Source: Bacteroidota bacterium (GTDB taxonomy: Bacteria > Bacteroidota > Ignavibacteria > UBA10030 > UBA8401). Taken from it: a stretch of DNA of 64,000 nucleotides. The position numbers and the translations under genes were made by a program. The notes beneath the pieces are model-generated. The model did no database searches. It had not been told where the DNA came from and saw nothing but the letters and a program-made list of their open reading frames with translations. The stretch spans positions 1 through 64,000 of the forward strand of contig JBBAAO010000002.1 in assembly GCA_041658205.1 (NCBI GenBank). Direction: 5' to 3'. Below, one piece after another: positions 36,021-45,800 of the stretch; the first letter of the stretch is position 1, and each line of letters opens with the position of its first letter.

Positions 36021-38750
36021 TTATTTCTTCCCCTTTTTCTTCGGTTGAACTTTCATTTTCTGTTTCGGTTTTAGTGCAGCTTTTTTCGGAACAGATTGTT
36101 TTACCGTTTTTTTCTTTGGAGCTGTTTCTTTTTCTTTTTTTGGTTCCGTTGTTTTATTTTTCTCGACTTTCTTTTTTCCGCCCGCCGGATTATTCTTCTG
36201 TTTCTTCAGGGCTTTTTTTTTATCGTCGAACAGTTCCTTTTGTTCTACGTTTTCTTCTTTCGCGCTGGCAACAGCAGCCGATGCTCTGGCTTTATCCGCT
36301 GCTTCAAGTTGTTTTTCTTCTTCGTCCTCCGATGTAACGATTGCGATAGCGGTGACAGCATCTTTTTCGCCCAGACGAATTAATCGAACGCCCGATGTAT
36401 TCCGTCCGGAGACGCGAATATCTTCTGCGCGTTGACGGATAATCATTCCGCTGGAAGAGACAACTACGATATCATCGGTATTCTGCACTTCCTTAATAGC
36501 AATCATTTTTCCTGTTTTGTCGTTCGCTTTCAGCGTTGCAATACCTTTACCCCCGCGATGACTGACACGGTAATCTCCAAGATCGGAGCGTTTACCAAAT
36601 CCATGTTCGGTGGCGACAAGAATAGTAGTCTTCGTCCGCTTCAATGAGACGGCACCGATCACTTTATCTCCACTTGACAATTTGATGGCACGAACACCCG
36701 AGGCAGAACGTCCCATTGCCCGCACTTCGCTTTCGGGGAATCGAATTGCAATTCCTTCGTGTGTTCCAATCACAAGCTCGTGTGTTCCATCGGTCAGCTT
36801 CACATCTCGAAGCAGATCATGCTTATCAAGCGAGATTGCACCGATCCCGTTCTTTCGCGGATTGCTAAATTCCATCAGCGATGTCTTCTTCATTTGTCCC
36901 TCTTCGGTGACCATAAAGACAAATTGATTCTCGCTGAATTCTTTCACACTTAAAAATGCTGTGATATTTTCTTCCGCCTCTTTGGCGATAAGATTGGTGA
37001 TCGCTTTTCCTTTGGATGTTCGGCCTCCTTCAGGAACTTCAAACACTTTCAGCCAATAGCATTTTCCTTTATCCGTGAAGAAGAGGATATAATTATGTGT
37101 GCTGGCGATAAACATATGTTCAACAAAATCATCCTCACGCGACGCCGCTCCGGTTACGCCTTTTCCTCCGCGCGATTGTCTGCGGTATCCACTCACCGGA
37201 AAGCGTTTAATATATCCGCCATGAGAAATGGTAATCACCACTTCTTCTTCGGCAATCATATCTTCAATTTTGAACTCCGTCTGCTTCATCACAATTTCGG
37301 TGCGGCGTTCATCACCAAACTTTTCTTTGATGGCGAGGAGTTCTTCTTTGATAATCTGTAATTGAAGCTGTTTGCTTCCCAGAATCGCTTTCAATTTGTT
37401 GATCAGTTTAATGAGCTCTTTATATTCATCTTCAATCTTTTTGCGTTCTAATCCCGTCAACCGCTGCAGGCGCATATCGAGGATTGCCTGCGCTTGAATC
37501 TCGGAAAGCTTGAATTTTTTCATCAATCCAAGTTTTGCTGTCTCGGTATCCTTCGACGCTTTAATCAATTTGATGATTGCATCGATATTATCGAGCGCAA
37601 TAATGTATCCTTCTAAGATGTGCGCTCTTTTTTCTGCCGCATCAAGATCGAATTTTGTCCGACGAACAACCACTTCGTTGCGATGTTCGATGAAATATTT
37701 TAGTGTATCCTTCAATTGTAAAACTTGCGGACGACCATCCACCAACGCAAGCATGATAATGCCGAACGTGGTCTGCATCTGCGTGTGTTTATAGAGATTA
37801 TTCAGCACAACGCTTGCGTTCGCATCGCGCTTCAAATCAACAACAATCCGCATACCATCGCGGTCGGATTCATCGTTCACTCCCGAAACATCATCCAGCT
37901 TTTTATCGCGCACTAGTTCGGCAATTTTTTCAATCAGCGTTGCCTTGTTGACCTGATATGGAATTTCAGAAATAATAATGCTTTGTCTGTCGTTCTTTGC
38001 AGTTTCAATTGATGCTTTAGCACGGAGAGTGATCTTTCCTCTTCCTGTTTTGTATGCTTCGCGTACACCGTCATAACCGTAGATGATGCCACCGGTTGGG
38101 AAGTCCGGCGCTTTGATATGCTTCATCAATTTTTCATTATCGATATCCCTGTCAGCAATCATCGCAATAATACCGTCAATCACTTCGCTAAGATTGTGCG
38201 GCGGGATATTTGTGGTCATACCGACTGCGATACCGCTTGCTCCGTTCACAAGAAGATTGGGAACACTTGCAGGAAGAACTGATGGCTCCTGCAGGGTATC
38301 GTCAAAGTTTGGTGTGAAGTTCACCGTGTTTTTTTCGATATCGCGAAGCAGCTCTTCGGCTACTCGGGTCATACGAACTTCTGTATAACGCATTGCCGCC
38401 GGTGAGTCGCCGTCAACCGATCCAAAGTTTCCTTGTCCATCAACAAGCGTATATCGAAGCGAAAAATCCTGCGCCATACGGACTATCGTATCATACACCG
38501 ATGCGTCGCCGTGCGGGTGATACTTACCAAGTACCTCTCCAACAACGCGTGCGCTTTTTTTGTACGCTTTATTTGGCATTAAGCTGAGTTCGTTCATTCC
38601 GAACAACACCCTGCGATGCACCGGTTTTAAGCCGTCGCGAACATCGGGAAGCGCACGTGCAACAATAACCGACATCGAATAATCGATGTACGATCCTTTC
38701 ATTTCATCTTCAATATCAACCGGAACTATTCTTTCGTTTGTCGTAGCCAT
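36021..38750 (-). CDS. gyrA: DNA gyrase subunit A with extended Lys-rich tail
   Basis: 909 residues. The breakage-reunion domain includes AAMRYTEVR with the catalytic Tyr122. The region GKYHPHGDASVYDTIV matches E. coli numbering exactly: Ala83, Ser84 and Asp87. The C-terminal pinwheel domain starts after ~500 and holds a GyrA-box-like QSRGGKG. After about residue 825 there is an unusual ~80-residue tail very rich in Lys (KKK clusters, no hydrophobic core), likely unstructured and DNA-binding. Type IIA topoisomerase that introduces negative supercoils with GyrB. Located 37 bases from gyrB. Confidence 0.97.
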   Translation of the reverse strand: MATTNERIVPVDIEDEMKGSYIDYSMSVIVARALPDVRDGLKPVHRRVLFGMNELSLMPNKAYKKSARVVGEVLGKYHPHGDASVYDTIVRMAQDFSLRYTLVDGQGNFGSVDGDSPAAMRYTEVRMTRVAEELLRDIEKNTVNFTPNFDDTLQEPSVLPASVPNLLVNGASGIAVGMTTNIPPHNLSEVIDGIIAMIADRDIDNEKLMKHIKAPDFPTGGIIYGYDGVREAYKTGRGKITLRAKASIETAKNDRQSIIISEIPYQVNKATLIEKIAELVRDKKLDDVSGVNDESDRDGMRIVVDLKRDANASVVLNNLYKHTQMQTTFGIIMLALVDGRPQVLQLKDTLKYFIEHRNEVVVRRTKFDLDAAEKRAHILEGYIIALDNIDAIIKLIKASKDTETAKLGLMKKFKLSEIQAQAILDMRLQRLTGLERKKIEDEYKELIKLINKLKAILGSKQLQLQIIKEELLAIKEKFGDERRTEIVMKQTEFKIEDMIAEEEVVITISHGGYIKRFPVSGYRRQSRGGKGVTGAASREDDFVEHMFIASTHNYILFFTDKGKCYWLKVFEVPEGGRTSKGKAITNLIAKEAEENITAFLSVKEFSENQFVFMVTEEGQMKKTSLMEFSNPRKNGIGAISLDKHDLLRDVKLTDGTHELVIGTHEGIAIRFPESEVRAMGRSASGVRAIKLSSGDKVIGAVSLKRTKTTILVATEHGFGKRSDLGDYRVSHRGGKGIATLKANDKTGKMIAIKEVQNTDDIVVVSSSGMIIRQRAEDIRVSGRNTSGVRLIRLGEKDAVTAIAIVTSEDEEEKQLEAADKARASAAVASAKEENVEQKELFDDKKKALKKQKNNPAGGKKKVEKNKTTEPKKEKETAPKKKTVKQSVPKKAALKPKQKMKVQPKKKGKK

Positions 38751-38787
38751 AGGTAATTTTTAACCTGCTTGGTTCATACTCAATTTT

Positions 38788-40809
38788 TTAGACATCCAGA
38801 TTTCTAACGTACTTTGCATTCTTTTCGATGAACTGTCTTCGCGGTTCCACTTCGTCTCCCATTAAAATTGAAAACGTTCTATCTGCATCGGCCGCGTTTT
38901 CAATACCTACCTGAAGAATCGTGCGTGTTTCCGGATTCATGGTAGTGGACCATAATTGTTCCGGGTTCATTTCTCCAAGACCTTTAAATCGGGAAATAAC
39001 AATTCCTCCTTTTAACGCTGCTCCTTCTTCCGGAACCGTTTCAACCTCTTCCTCTTCTGTTGTTTTTTTCTCCGCCTTCTCTCCTTTTAGACGCTTCAGA
39101 ATCTCGTCCCGTTCTTCATCATCGAATGCATACAACTCTTTCTTCCCCTTCTTTAATTTATAAAGAGGAGGCTGCGCGATATACACATGACCAAGTTCAA
39201 TGAGTGGTTTCATATAGCGGAAGAACAATGTCAGCAGCAGCGTGCGAATGTGTGAACCGTCAACGTCGGCATCGCACATCAGAATGATTTTGTTATATCG
39301 TAGTTTTTCCGAATTAAAATCTTCGCCAACCCCGGCACCGATTGCGGTAAATATATTTCGGATTTCTTCGTTCTCCAGCATTTTATGAAGACGCGCTTTT
39401 TCAACATTCAGGATCTTTCCTTTCATTGGAAGGATTGCCTGGAACCGTCTGTCGCGTCCCTGTTTCGCGCTTCCTCCTGCGGAGTCACCTTCAACAAGAT
39501 ACATTTCGCAATGTTCCGGATCGTTGATAGAGCAATCAGCAAGTTTTCCGGGGAGTCCAGCGCCATCCATTGCGTTCTTGCGGCGGGCGATATCGCGCGC
39601 TTTGCGTGATGCTTCGCGAGCTTCTGCTGCGCGGAGACTTTTATCGATAATTCGTTTTGCGTCGGGGGAGTTGCTGTCCAGCCAATCGGAAAGAGCCGGT
39701 CCAATAACTGATTCGACGATCGATTTAATTTCGCTGTTTCCGAGCTTGGTTTTTGTCTGTCCTTCAAATTGCGGTTCGGGAACTTTCACACTGATAACGG
39801 CGGTTAACCCTTCTTTAAAATCTTCGCCGGTCAGTTGTATCTTTTCGTCTTTGACAAGATTATTTTTTGACGCAAAATTATTTAGAGAGCGTGTGACGGC
39901 TGTTCTAAATCCGACGAGATGTGTTCCTCCTTCGTGTGTGTTGATATTGTTGACGTAGGAGAACATGTTCTCTGAATATTGATCGTTGTACTGGAATGCT
40001 GCTTCTACTTCGACTGTGCGATCGTTTTCATCTTTCCCTTCACCTTTTGCGTAGAATACCTTCTTCATGATTGAAGGACGCGTGGAATCCGTATATTTCA
40101 CGAACTCCATCAACCCGCCTTCGTAATGAAATTTTTCAGTCTGTTCTTGTTTGTTTCGCAGATCGGTAATTTCAAGAGTTACTTCAGAGTTTAAAAAGGC
40201 AAGTTCGCGCAAACGTTCGGCAAGCGTTTCAAATTTATACGTCCGATTTTTAAAGATCGTATTGTCGGGAAGGAATGTCACCGTCGTTCCGGTCTTATCC
40301 TTCTTTTCCATTTTGCCGATCACTTTGACGGGAGCAACCGGATCACCCTGTTTATATTTTTGATAGAAGATCTTGCCGTCCAGACGCACCGTTACTTCAA
40401 GCCATTCGCTGAGTGCATTCACCACTGAAACGCCGACACCGTGAAGTCCGCCGGAAACTTTGTACGTGTTCTTGTCGAACTTTCCGCCGGCGTGGAGCAC
40501 GGTCAGCACAACCTCTAAAGCGGAACGTCCCTCATCTTTATGAATGCCCGTCGGGATACCGCGGCCGTCGTCGGTCACCGTTACGCTTCCATCTTTATTG
40601 ATCCTTACATCGATATTTCGGCAATATCCTGCAAGCGCCTCATCGATTGAGTTATCAACAACTTCGTACACAAGGTGATGAAGTCCTCTTGTGCTGACGT
40701 CGCCGATATACATAGCGGGACGGCGGCGAACCGCTTCGAGTCCTTTTAATACAGTGATATCATCGGCGGTATATTCTCCGTTGTGTTTCTTTGGTTTTTG
40801 TTCTGCCAC
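38788..40809 (-). CDS. gyrB: DNA gyrase subunit B
   Basis: 673 residues from a GTG start with AAAGGATAACCT ahead. The ATPase (GHKL) domain includes RRPAMYIGDVSTRGLHHLVYE and DGRGIPTGIH, the transducer, and the Toprim domain with VEGDSAGGSAKQGRDRRFQA and the metal Asp cluster MCDADVDGSHIR. An acidic insert (EEEEVETVPEEG) sits in the Toprim/tail region. Lacks the long insert of the E. coli enzyme, which is usual outside the Proteobacteria. Confidence 0.97.
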   Translation of the reverse strand: MAEQKPKKHNGEYTADDITVLKGLEAVRRRPAMYIGDVSTRGLHHLVYEVVDNSIDEALAGYCRNIDVRINKDGSVTVTDDGRGIPTGIHKDEGRSALEVVLTVLHAGGKFDKNTYKVSGGLHGVGVSVVNALSEWLEVTVRLDGKIFYQKYKQGDPVAPVKVIGKMEKKDKTGTTVTFLPDNTIFKNRTYKFETLAERLRELAFLNSEVTLEITDLRNKQEQTEKFHYEGGLMEFVKYTDSTRPSIMKKVFYAKGEGKDENDRTVEVEAAFQYNDQYSENMFSYVNNINTHEGGTHLVGFRTAVTRSLNNFASKNNLVKDEKIQLTGEDFKEGLTAVISVKVPEPQFEGQTKTKLGNSEIKSIVESVIGPALSDWLDSNSPDAKRIIDKSLRAAEAREASRKARDIARRKNAMDGAGLPGKLADCSINDPEHCEMYLVEGDSAGGSAKQGRDRRFQAILPMKGKILNVEKARLHKMLENEEIRNIFTAIGAGVGEDFNSEKLRYNKIILMCDADVDGSHIRTLLLTLFFRYMKPLIELGHVYIAQPPLYKLKKGKKELYAFDDEERDEILKRLKGEKAEKKTTEEEEVETVPEEGAALKGGIVISRFKGLGEMNPEQLWSTTMNPETRTILQVGIENAADADRTFSILMGDEVEPRRQFIEKNAKYVRNLDV

Positions 40810-40865
40810 AGGTTATCCTTTTATTATTATTTCAGGCAATCCAATTTTTCAGGAGTGTCTTTTAT

Positions 40866-41159
40866 TTATCTAAATTTTATGTCAACAATACTTTGCGAGT
40901 TCGTTTTTTCGTGTATCTTTTCCAAAATTTCTTTTTTGCGGAATGTTAACTCAGCTCTCCATGGGGCATTATTTACCGTCACAATCAACACGCCATTCTG
41001 GAGCCTTTCTGGCTGAGCAACTTTTGCTACCTGCTGGCCAACAACCTCATTCCATATATCAAAAATCTTATACTGTTCTACCTGTTTCTCAATCCCGAGC
41101 GATTGCATCAACAAGTTAAGTGCATCCCCGAGCGACTGTATGTTTTCCCGTTTTTTCAC
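40866..41159 (-). CDS. dciA: DciA-type (DUF721) protein
   Basis: 97 residues of the DUF721 type: LGDALNLLMQSLGIEKQ, then IWNEVVGQQVAKVAQPERLQNGVLIVTVNN. In bacteria without DnaC/DnaI, DciA loads or supports the replicative helicase DnaB; its location in the dnaA-recF-gyrB cluster supports that. GTG start; the first codon overlaps the recF stop by four bases. Confidence 0.85.
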   Translation of the reverse strand: MKKRENIQSLGDALNLLMQSLGIEKQVEQYKIFDIWNEVVGQQVAKVAQPERLQNGVLIVTVNNAPWRAELTFRKKEILEKIHEKTNSQSIVDIKFR

Positions 41160-42289
41160 GCCGCATTCGTTTCTTTTACCACTTCACCATTTTTCATAAA
41201 AAATTTTCGGCGTTCGTTATTCCACTCTGCTCCGCCAAACATTTTTTCGCTGGTGGTGGTGATAAAAATCTGCCCTAATGTCTCCGCAACCGACAACAAT
41301 TTTTTACTGCGGTATTCATCAAGCTCGCTAAACACATCGTCTAAAAGAAAGATCGGAGTTTCATTGCACCGTTCTTTCAAAAAGAAAAACTCTGCTACTT
41401 TCAGCGCCACCAAAAATGTTTTGTGTTGTCCCTGCGACGCAAAATGCTTTAGCGACATTCCGTTTAGAGAAAAAATAATTTCGTCGCGATGCGGGCCGAC
41501 CAGGGTTGTTTGAAACCGCGATTCGTCTTTCTTTTTTTTTGCTAGTTTCCATTCCATTGCCGAAACAATTTCTTCCGGTGTTGAATCAATCGAAATGTTG
41601 ATCGAAGGCGCGTATTCAATCTTTGGTATTTCACGTTCGTCGACAATGTCCAAATACGTTTGCGCTATATACGGGGCAAATTCATTAAGGAATTGATTTC
41701 GTTTATGAATAATCCGGGATCCATACCGAATCAGCATGTCGTTCCATGGCGCAATCTGGCTTCCGCATTCTTTTCCTTTCGCCTCGGTTAAGATCGCATT
41801 GCGCTGTCGAACGATCCTTCGGTATTCCATAGAATCTTCAACATACGATTTGCTGCTTTGGGAAATCACCAGATCAATAAATTTTCTTCTGTCCGCTGGC
41901 GAGCCAAAGGTGATTGAACTGTTTTCCGGAGAGAGAATTACCACAGGAAACATTCCTATTACCGATGAAAACTTTTCCACGGCCGCTCCGTTAATTGTGA
42001 ATTTCTTTTCTTTCTTCACATCATCGTAGGTTACCCGTACGTGGAATTCTTTTCCTTCGTCCGATTGTAAAGCACTTTTAATCTCAAAGAACGATTGTTG
42101 CTGCTGCATTACTGTTGCATCCGCGCTAGCATAAAAACTTTTCGTCAAACAGAGAAACGAAAGTGCTTCGAGGGCGTTGGTCTTTCCTTGACCATTTTCC
42201 CCCAGAAGAACGTTTACCCGTGCACCAAATTCGAATACTGTTTCGTTATGATTGCGAAAACTGCGCAGGTGGGCATTGGAAATTTTCAT
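41156..42289 (-). CDS. recF: DNA replication and repair protein RecF
   Basis: 377 residues. SMC-like ATPase that helps load RecA at gaps. Walker A GENGQGKTN (31-39), an AHLRSFRNHN start, the signature-like region VILSPENSSITFGSPADRRKFID, and Walker B IFLLDDVFSELDEYR. Located between dnaN and dciA with 15 bases to dnaN. All regions intact. Confidence 0.95.
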   Translation of the reverse strand: MKISNAHLRSFRNHNETVFEFGARVNVLLGENGQGKTNALEALSFLCLTKSFYASADATVMQQQQSFFEIKSALQSDEGKEFHVRVTYDDVKKEKKFTINGAAVEKFSSVIGMFPVVILSPENSSITFGSPADRRKFIDLVISQSSKSYVEDSMEYRRIVRQRNAILTEAKGKECGSQIAPWNDMLIRYGSRIIHKRNQFLNEFAPYIAQTYLDIVDEREIPKIEYAPSINISIDSTPEEIVSAMEWKLAKKKKDESRFQTTLVGPHRDEIIFSLNGMSLKHFASQGQHKTFLVALKVAEFFFLKERCNETPIFLLDDVFSELDEYRSKKLLSVAETLGQIFITTTSEKMFGGAEWNNERRKFFMKNGEVVKETNAA

Positions 42290-42304
42290 CGCAGCGGTTG
42301 CGGC

Positions 42305-43420
42305 CTAGTTATTCAACCGTACCGGCATAATCAGCATTAATACCTCTTCGCCTTCTTTTTTGTTGACTGGCGAGACGATTGCTGCCCTATTGGGTGAACT
42401 TAATTTAAATTCAACTTCTTCCGCATCAAGATGTGAGAGCACATCAATGACGTAAGCAGAATTGAATCCTATTTCCATCTCTTCGTCGTTATAGTCGCAG
42501 GATATTTTTTCTTTTGCTTCGCTGCCGAAATCTTGATCTTCTGCCGTTACCCGTAGTTCATCTTTTCCAACAGATAACCTGATTTGATGCGTTGTTGAAT
42601 TTGAATACAGCGAAACACGGCGGACAGATTGCAGCATTTCGTTTTTATTGACGATCAGTGCCCGTTCATTATCAAGCGGAATCACTGTTTCATAATTCGG
42701 ATATTTTTCTTCAATCAAACGGGATATCAACGATGTACCGTCAAATTTAAACATTACGTGAGTGGCACTGATTGCTACTTTCGTTTCAGTTCCCGTCGCT
42801 ACTTTATCAAGTTGTCCTAACGCTTTTGAAGGAATAATAATATCTTTGGTCAATTTTGTATTTCCGAGATTATAATTATTCACCCGCACAAGACGGTGGC
42901 CATCTGTGGCAACTGCACGAACTTCACTTTTCGAGAATTGAAATAATACTCCCATCATCGCCGGACGTAATTCATCTGCGCTGACCGCAAACATTGTTGT
43001 TCCGATAAGTCGCTGTAGCACTTGAACGTCAAATGCAACTTCTGTTTCACCTTTAAATTCGGGAATAGCCGGAAATTCTTCGCTGGATTCTCCGGTAAGG
43101 GTATATTCACCATTATCGGTTTTCATTTTAATTTTGTTCGACTCTGTATCTATATTGAACGTAATATTCGTATCAGATAAAGCGCGCACTGTATCAAAAA
43201 TTCTTTTTGCGGGAATAGCAATTGTTCCGTTTTGACTTCCCTGCACCTCTAATGAAACAGAAACAGATATTTCCAGATCGGTTGCTGTTATTTTTAGAGT
43301 GTTTGCATGAACATCAAAGTGTAGGTTTTCAAGTATTGGAAGGGTCGATCTGGTGGGAACTACGCTGACTGTTTTTGCTAATGCTTTTTGTAATTCAGCG
43401 CTCCGTACGGAAAATTTCAT
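42305..43420 (-). CDS. dnaN: DNA polymerase III beta subunit (sliding clamp)
   Basis: 371 residues, three clamp domains. Landmarks: KFSVRSAELQKALAKTVSVV, the ISGGxxxF-like ATDLEISVSVSL, GILFQFSKSEVRAVATDGHRLV and the C-terminal IMPVRL. I place the start at the ATG 43420: it has AAGGAG nine bases ahead, while a TTG lies two codons upstream. The gene is followed by recF and preceded by a 423-base region with DnaA-box-like sites. Confidence 0.96.
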   Translation of the reverse strand: MKFSVRSAELQKALAKTVSVVPTRSTLPILENLHFDVHANTLKITATDLEISVSVSLEVQGSQNGTIAIPAKRIFDTVRALSDTNITFNIDTESNKIKMKTDNGEYTLTGESSEEFPAIPEFKGETEVAFDVQVLQRLIGTTMFAVSADELRPAMMGVLFQFSKSEVRAVATDGHRLVRVNNYNLGNTKLTKDIIIPSKALGQLDKVATGTETKVAISATHVMFKFDGTSLISRLIEEKYPNYETVIPLDNERALIVNKNEMLQSVRRVSLYSNSTTHQIRLSVGKDELRVTAEDQDFGSEAKEKISCDYNDEEMEIGFNSAYVIDVLSHLDAEEVEFKLSSPNRAAIVSPVNKKEGEEVLMLIMPVRLNN

Positions 43421-43426
43421 TATCAA

Positions 43427-43849
43427 TCTCCTTAATTTATTGATCTATCAACGAAGAATTTTAGTGGTGCAATATACAAAAAATGTGTCGTAAACCCAAA
43501 GGAAGAAATCCCGTAAGTCTTTATTCTTTCAGTGAGTTATAGCGTATTTAAAAGAGATATATAACTTTAAAAATATAATAACAATAATACAGTGGATATG
43601 TTGATAAGTGCCTATTTGAAATATGTTTACTGGTAAAAACAGAAAAACAGGTGTCGATAGTTTGTTGGTATACCCAAGACTTTTCCACACTCATCCACAC
43701 TCAAGAGGAAACAAGAAAAATTTGTCCAACGTACCAACATTACATTCACACTACTTCACACATCATCCACAAATTATTGTGGATAAATATTTAAAAGAAA
43801 AAAGGGATCAAGCAAGCACCGACCCCTTTTAAAAATTATAAAATGAAAA
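43427..43849. other. dnaN-dnaA intergenic region with DnaA-box-like sites and AT-rich block
   Basis: The region contains TGTGGATAA at 43778-43786 (perfect DnaA box on the minus strand), several one-mismatch sites on the plus strand (TTTTCCACA at 43681-43689, TCATCCACA at 43691-43699 and 43763-43771), TGTTGATAA near 43598, and an AT-rich run around 43547-43592. It also carries the dnaN promoter. I interpret it as the left half of a bipartite origin. Counts of chance occurrences were not computed. Confidence 0.55.
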
Positions 43850-45301
43850 TTACCGGGAATAAATTTCGATCTTCTTTTTTATTTGTTCCATCGATGCGCG
43901 AAATTTTTGATCGATCTTAATCTGCTCTTCAACAGTTTGATATGCATGGATCACCGTACTGTGGTCTCTTCCCCCGAAATTTAATCCAATCGTCTTTAAT
44001 GAACAGTTCGTCAGTTCCTTTGCAAGATACATTGCCACTTGCCGCGCAATAACAATCTCTTGTTTACGGGTTTTTGCGCGGAGCAGATCGTTCGGAATAT
44101 CATAAAACTCAGAAACAAGACGCTGAATCTCTTCTACTGTCAGCGGCGAACGAACCTCGGTAACAACGGAACTTAACACCTCACGCGCCATTTCAATATC
44201 GATATCTTTACCAAGCAAGGAAGCGTTGAATAACAGCTTTGTATAGCATCCTTCCAATTCACGAACGTTCGATTTAACATTGGCAGCAATAAAATCTAAC
44301 ACCGCTTCAGGAATAATAACATCGTCACGCTCACATTTATTGCGCAAGATGGCAGAACGAGTTTCAAGATCGGGCGGCTGAATATCTGCTGTTAAACCCC
44401 ATTGGAAACGTGAAATAAGTCGTTCATCCAACCCTTGTAACTCTTTCGGAGGACGGTCGGACGATAGAATAATCTGTTTCCCTAATTGATGGAGAGAATT
44501 GAACGTATGGAAGAAACTATCTTGCGTCTTTTCTTTTCCTGTAAAGAACTGAATATCGTCAACGATCAATATATCCATGTTGCGGTAGAAATTCGAAAAA
44601 TCGGTCGTGGCATCGTTTCGAATAGCATCAATAAATTCATTTGTGAATTTTTCGCTCGAAACATACATTACCCGTTTTGCTTTACCGGTTTCCAGAGCAT
44701 AGTTGCCAATAGCCTGCATTAAATGCGTTTTTCCAAGTCCGGTTCCACCATATAGCACCAAAGGATTAAAAGATGTTCCGCCAGGATTATTCGCTACAGC
44801 CATTGCTGCTGCACGCGCAAGCTGGTTACTTTCCCCCTTAATAAAGCTTTGGAAGGTGTTCCGTCGATTTAAAAATGTCTTCTCGTACGGAAGCGGCTGA
44901 ATATACTGTGATTGTTCTATTTTTGATTGGACAGATTCAGCAATTTTTATGGGAGAATCGTTCGGAGACACAACCATTGAAGGGGAAGGCTCATCAGACG
45001 GAACAACCGTATAAGTCAGTTTTGCAGAAGACCCCATCACTTTTTGTAGAGCTCCGGAAATCAGGGAATAATAATGTTCTTCGAGCCACTCATAAAAAAA
45101 CTGACTAGGAACCGTTACAGAGACTTCATTATTCTCTATCTTTACAGGCTTTATTGGTTCAAACCATGTCTTAAAACTTTGGGAGTTTATTTCCGGTTGA
45201 ATGTGGGAAAGAATGTTGCTCCATAAAACAAGCAACGCTTCCTTCTGTTGTAGATCTGTTGTTGCGGCAGGAATATCAGAAGGGGTGACAATAGAAATCA
45301 T
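43850..45301 (-). CDS. dnaA: Chromosomal replication initiator protein
   Basis: 483 residues. Domain I (1-~85) begins LWSNILSHIQPEINSQSFKTW; a variable linker follows; the AAA+ domain has Walker A GGTGLGKTH at 185-193, Walker B DILIVDDIQF and the sensor motifs; domain IV carries the DnaA-box-binding signature GGRDHSTVIHAYQTVEEQI. It binds DnaA boxes to open oriC. The ATG at 45301 opens directly beside the predicted origin. Confidence 0.97.
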   Translation of the reverse strand: MISIVTPSDIPAATTDLQQKEALLVLWSNILSHIQPEINSQSFKTWFEPIKPVKIENNEVSVTVPSQFFYEWLEEHYYSLISGALQKVMGSSAKLTYTVVPSDEPSPSMVVSPNDSPIKIAESVQSKIEQSQYIQPLPYEKTFLNRRNTFQSFIKGESNQLARAAAMAVANNPGGTSFNPLVLYGGTGLGKTHLMQAIGNYALETGKAKRVMYVSSEKFTNEFIDAIRNDATTDFSNFYRNMDILIVDDIQFFTGKEKTQDSFFHTFNSLHQLGKQIILSSDRPPKELQGLDERLISRFQWGLTADIQPPDLETRSAILRNKCERDDVIIPEAVLDFIAANVKSNVRELEGCYTKLLFNASLLGKDIDIEMAREVLSSVVTEVRSPLTVEEIQRLVSEFYDIPNDLLRAKTRKQEIVIARQVAMYLAKELTNCSLKTIGLNFGGRDHSTVIHAYQTVEEQIKIDQKFRASMEQIKKKIEIYSR

Positions 45302-45800
45302 AAATCCTCAAACGTTATCAACATCTAACATTGTCTTATTCACAATGTTATTCACAAGATCTAAATCTTAATTTAACAAACTTACAGAAAGAACAGAATT
45401 ATACACATCATAAAAACAGCAGTAACCCATTGAAACATAACAATCGATCAGTTGAAAGACAAAAGATATTAACATCCGATGTTGATATCTTTCACCCACA
45501 TTTACCAGCGCTTCCACGGTATTCTTCCATCCAAAAAGTTATCCACATTTTTTCCACACATGGATAAACCTACATTCTATACACAGTATATCGTACTTCA
45601 GGGAGATAAGTCAAGCAGAATTTTAAAAAACAGAAAAAAATTTTATTCGTCCGCAATTTTATAGAATTTAAAGCATTATTAAAAATATTTTTCTAGAAAA
45701 ACGGCTATGAGTATCCGACAAAAACACAAGGCATAAATTTATCTTGTTTGTCCATCGATATTTTCGTAATTTGTATAGCTTTTATTCACCTGGAGAAACA
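45302..45800. other. Putative oriC (right half): DnaA boxes and AT-rich unwinding region
   Basis: Between divergent dnaA and rpmH. DnaA-box consensus sites (TTATNCACA): TTATTCACA at 45336-45344 and 45348-45356, TTATACACA at 45399-45407, TTATCCACA at 45539-45547; a one-mismatch TTATCAACA at 45315-45323. Beyond these lies a very AT-rich block around 45600-45695 (long A and T runs), a candidate unwinding element. The change of gene direction here and the origin-type gene order support oriC. The rpmH promoter must also lie in the right part. Confidence 0.72.

Noticed and set aside
36074..36383. Phe-rich open frames opposite the gyrA tail
   Set aside because: They are the antisense of Lys codons (TTT/TTC) in the GyrA tail.
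43623..43832. Open frame of 69 codons in the dnaN-dnaA gap
   Set aside because: His-rich chance translation of repeated CCACAC origin-like sequence.
45331..45567. Open frame of 78 codons in the dnaA-rpmH gap
   Set aside because: Composition is that of chance translation of the DnaA-box region; no ribosome site and no protein-like pattern.
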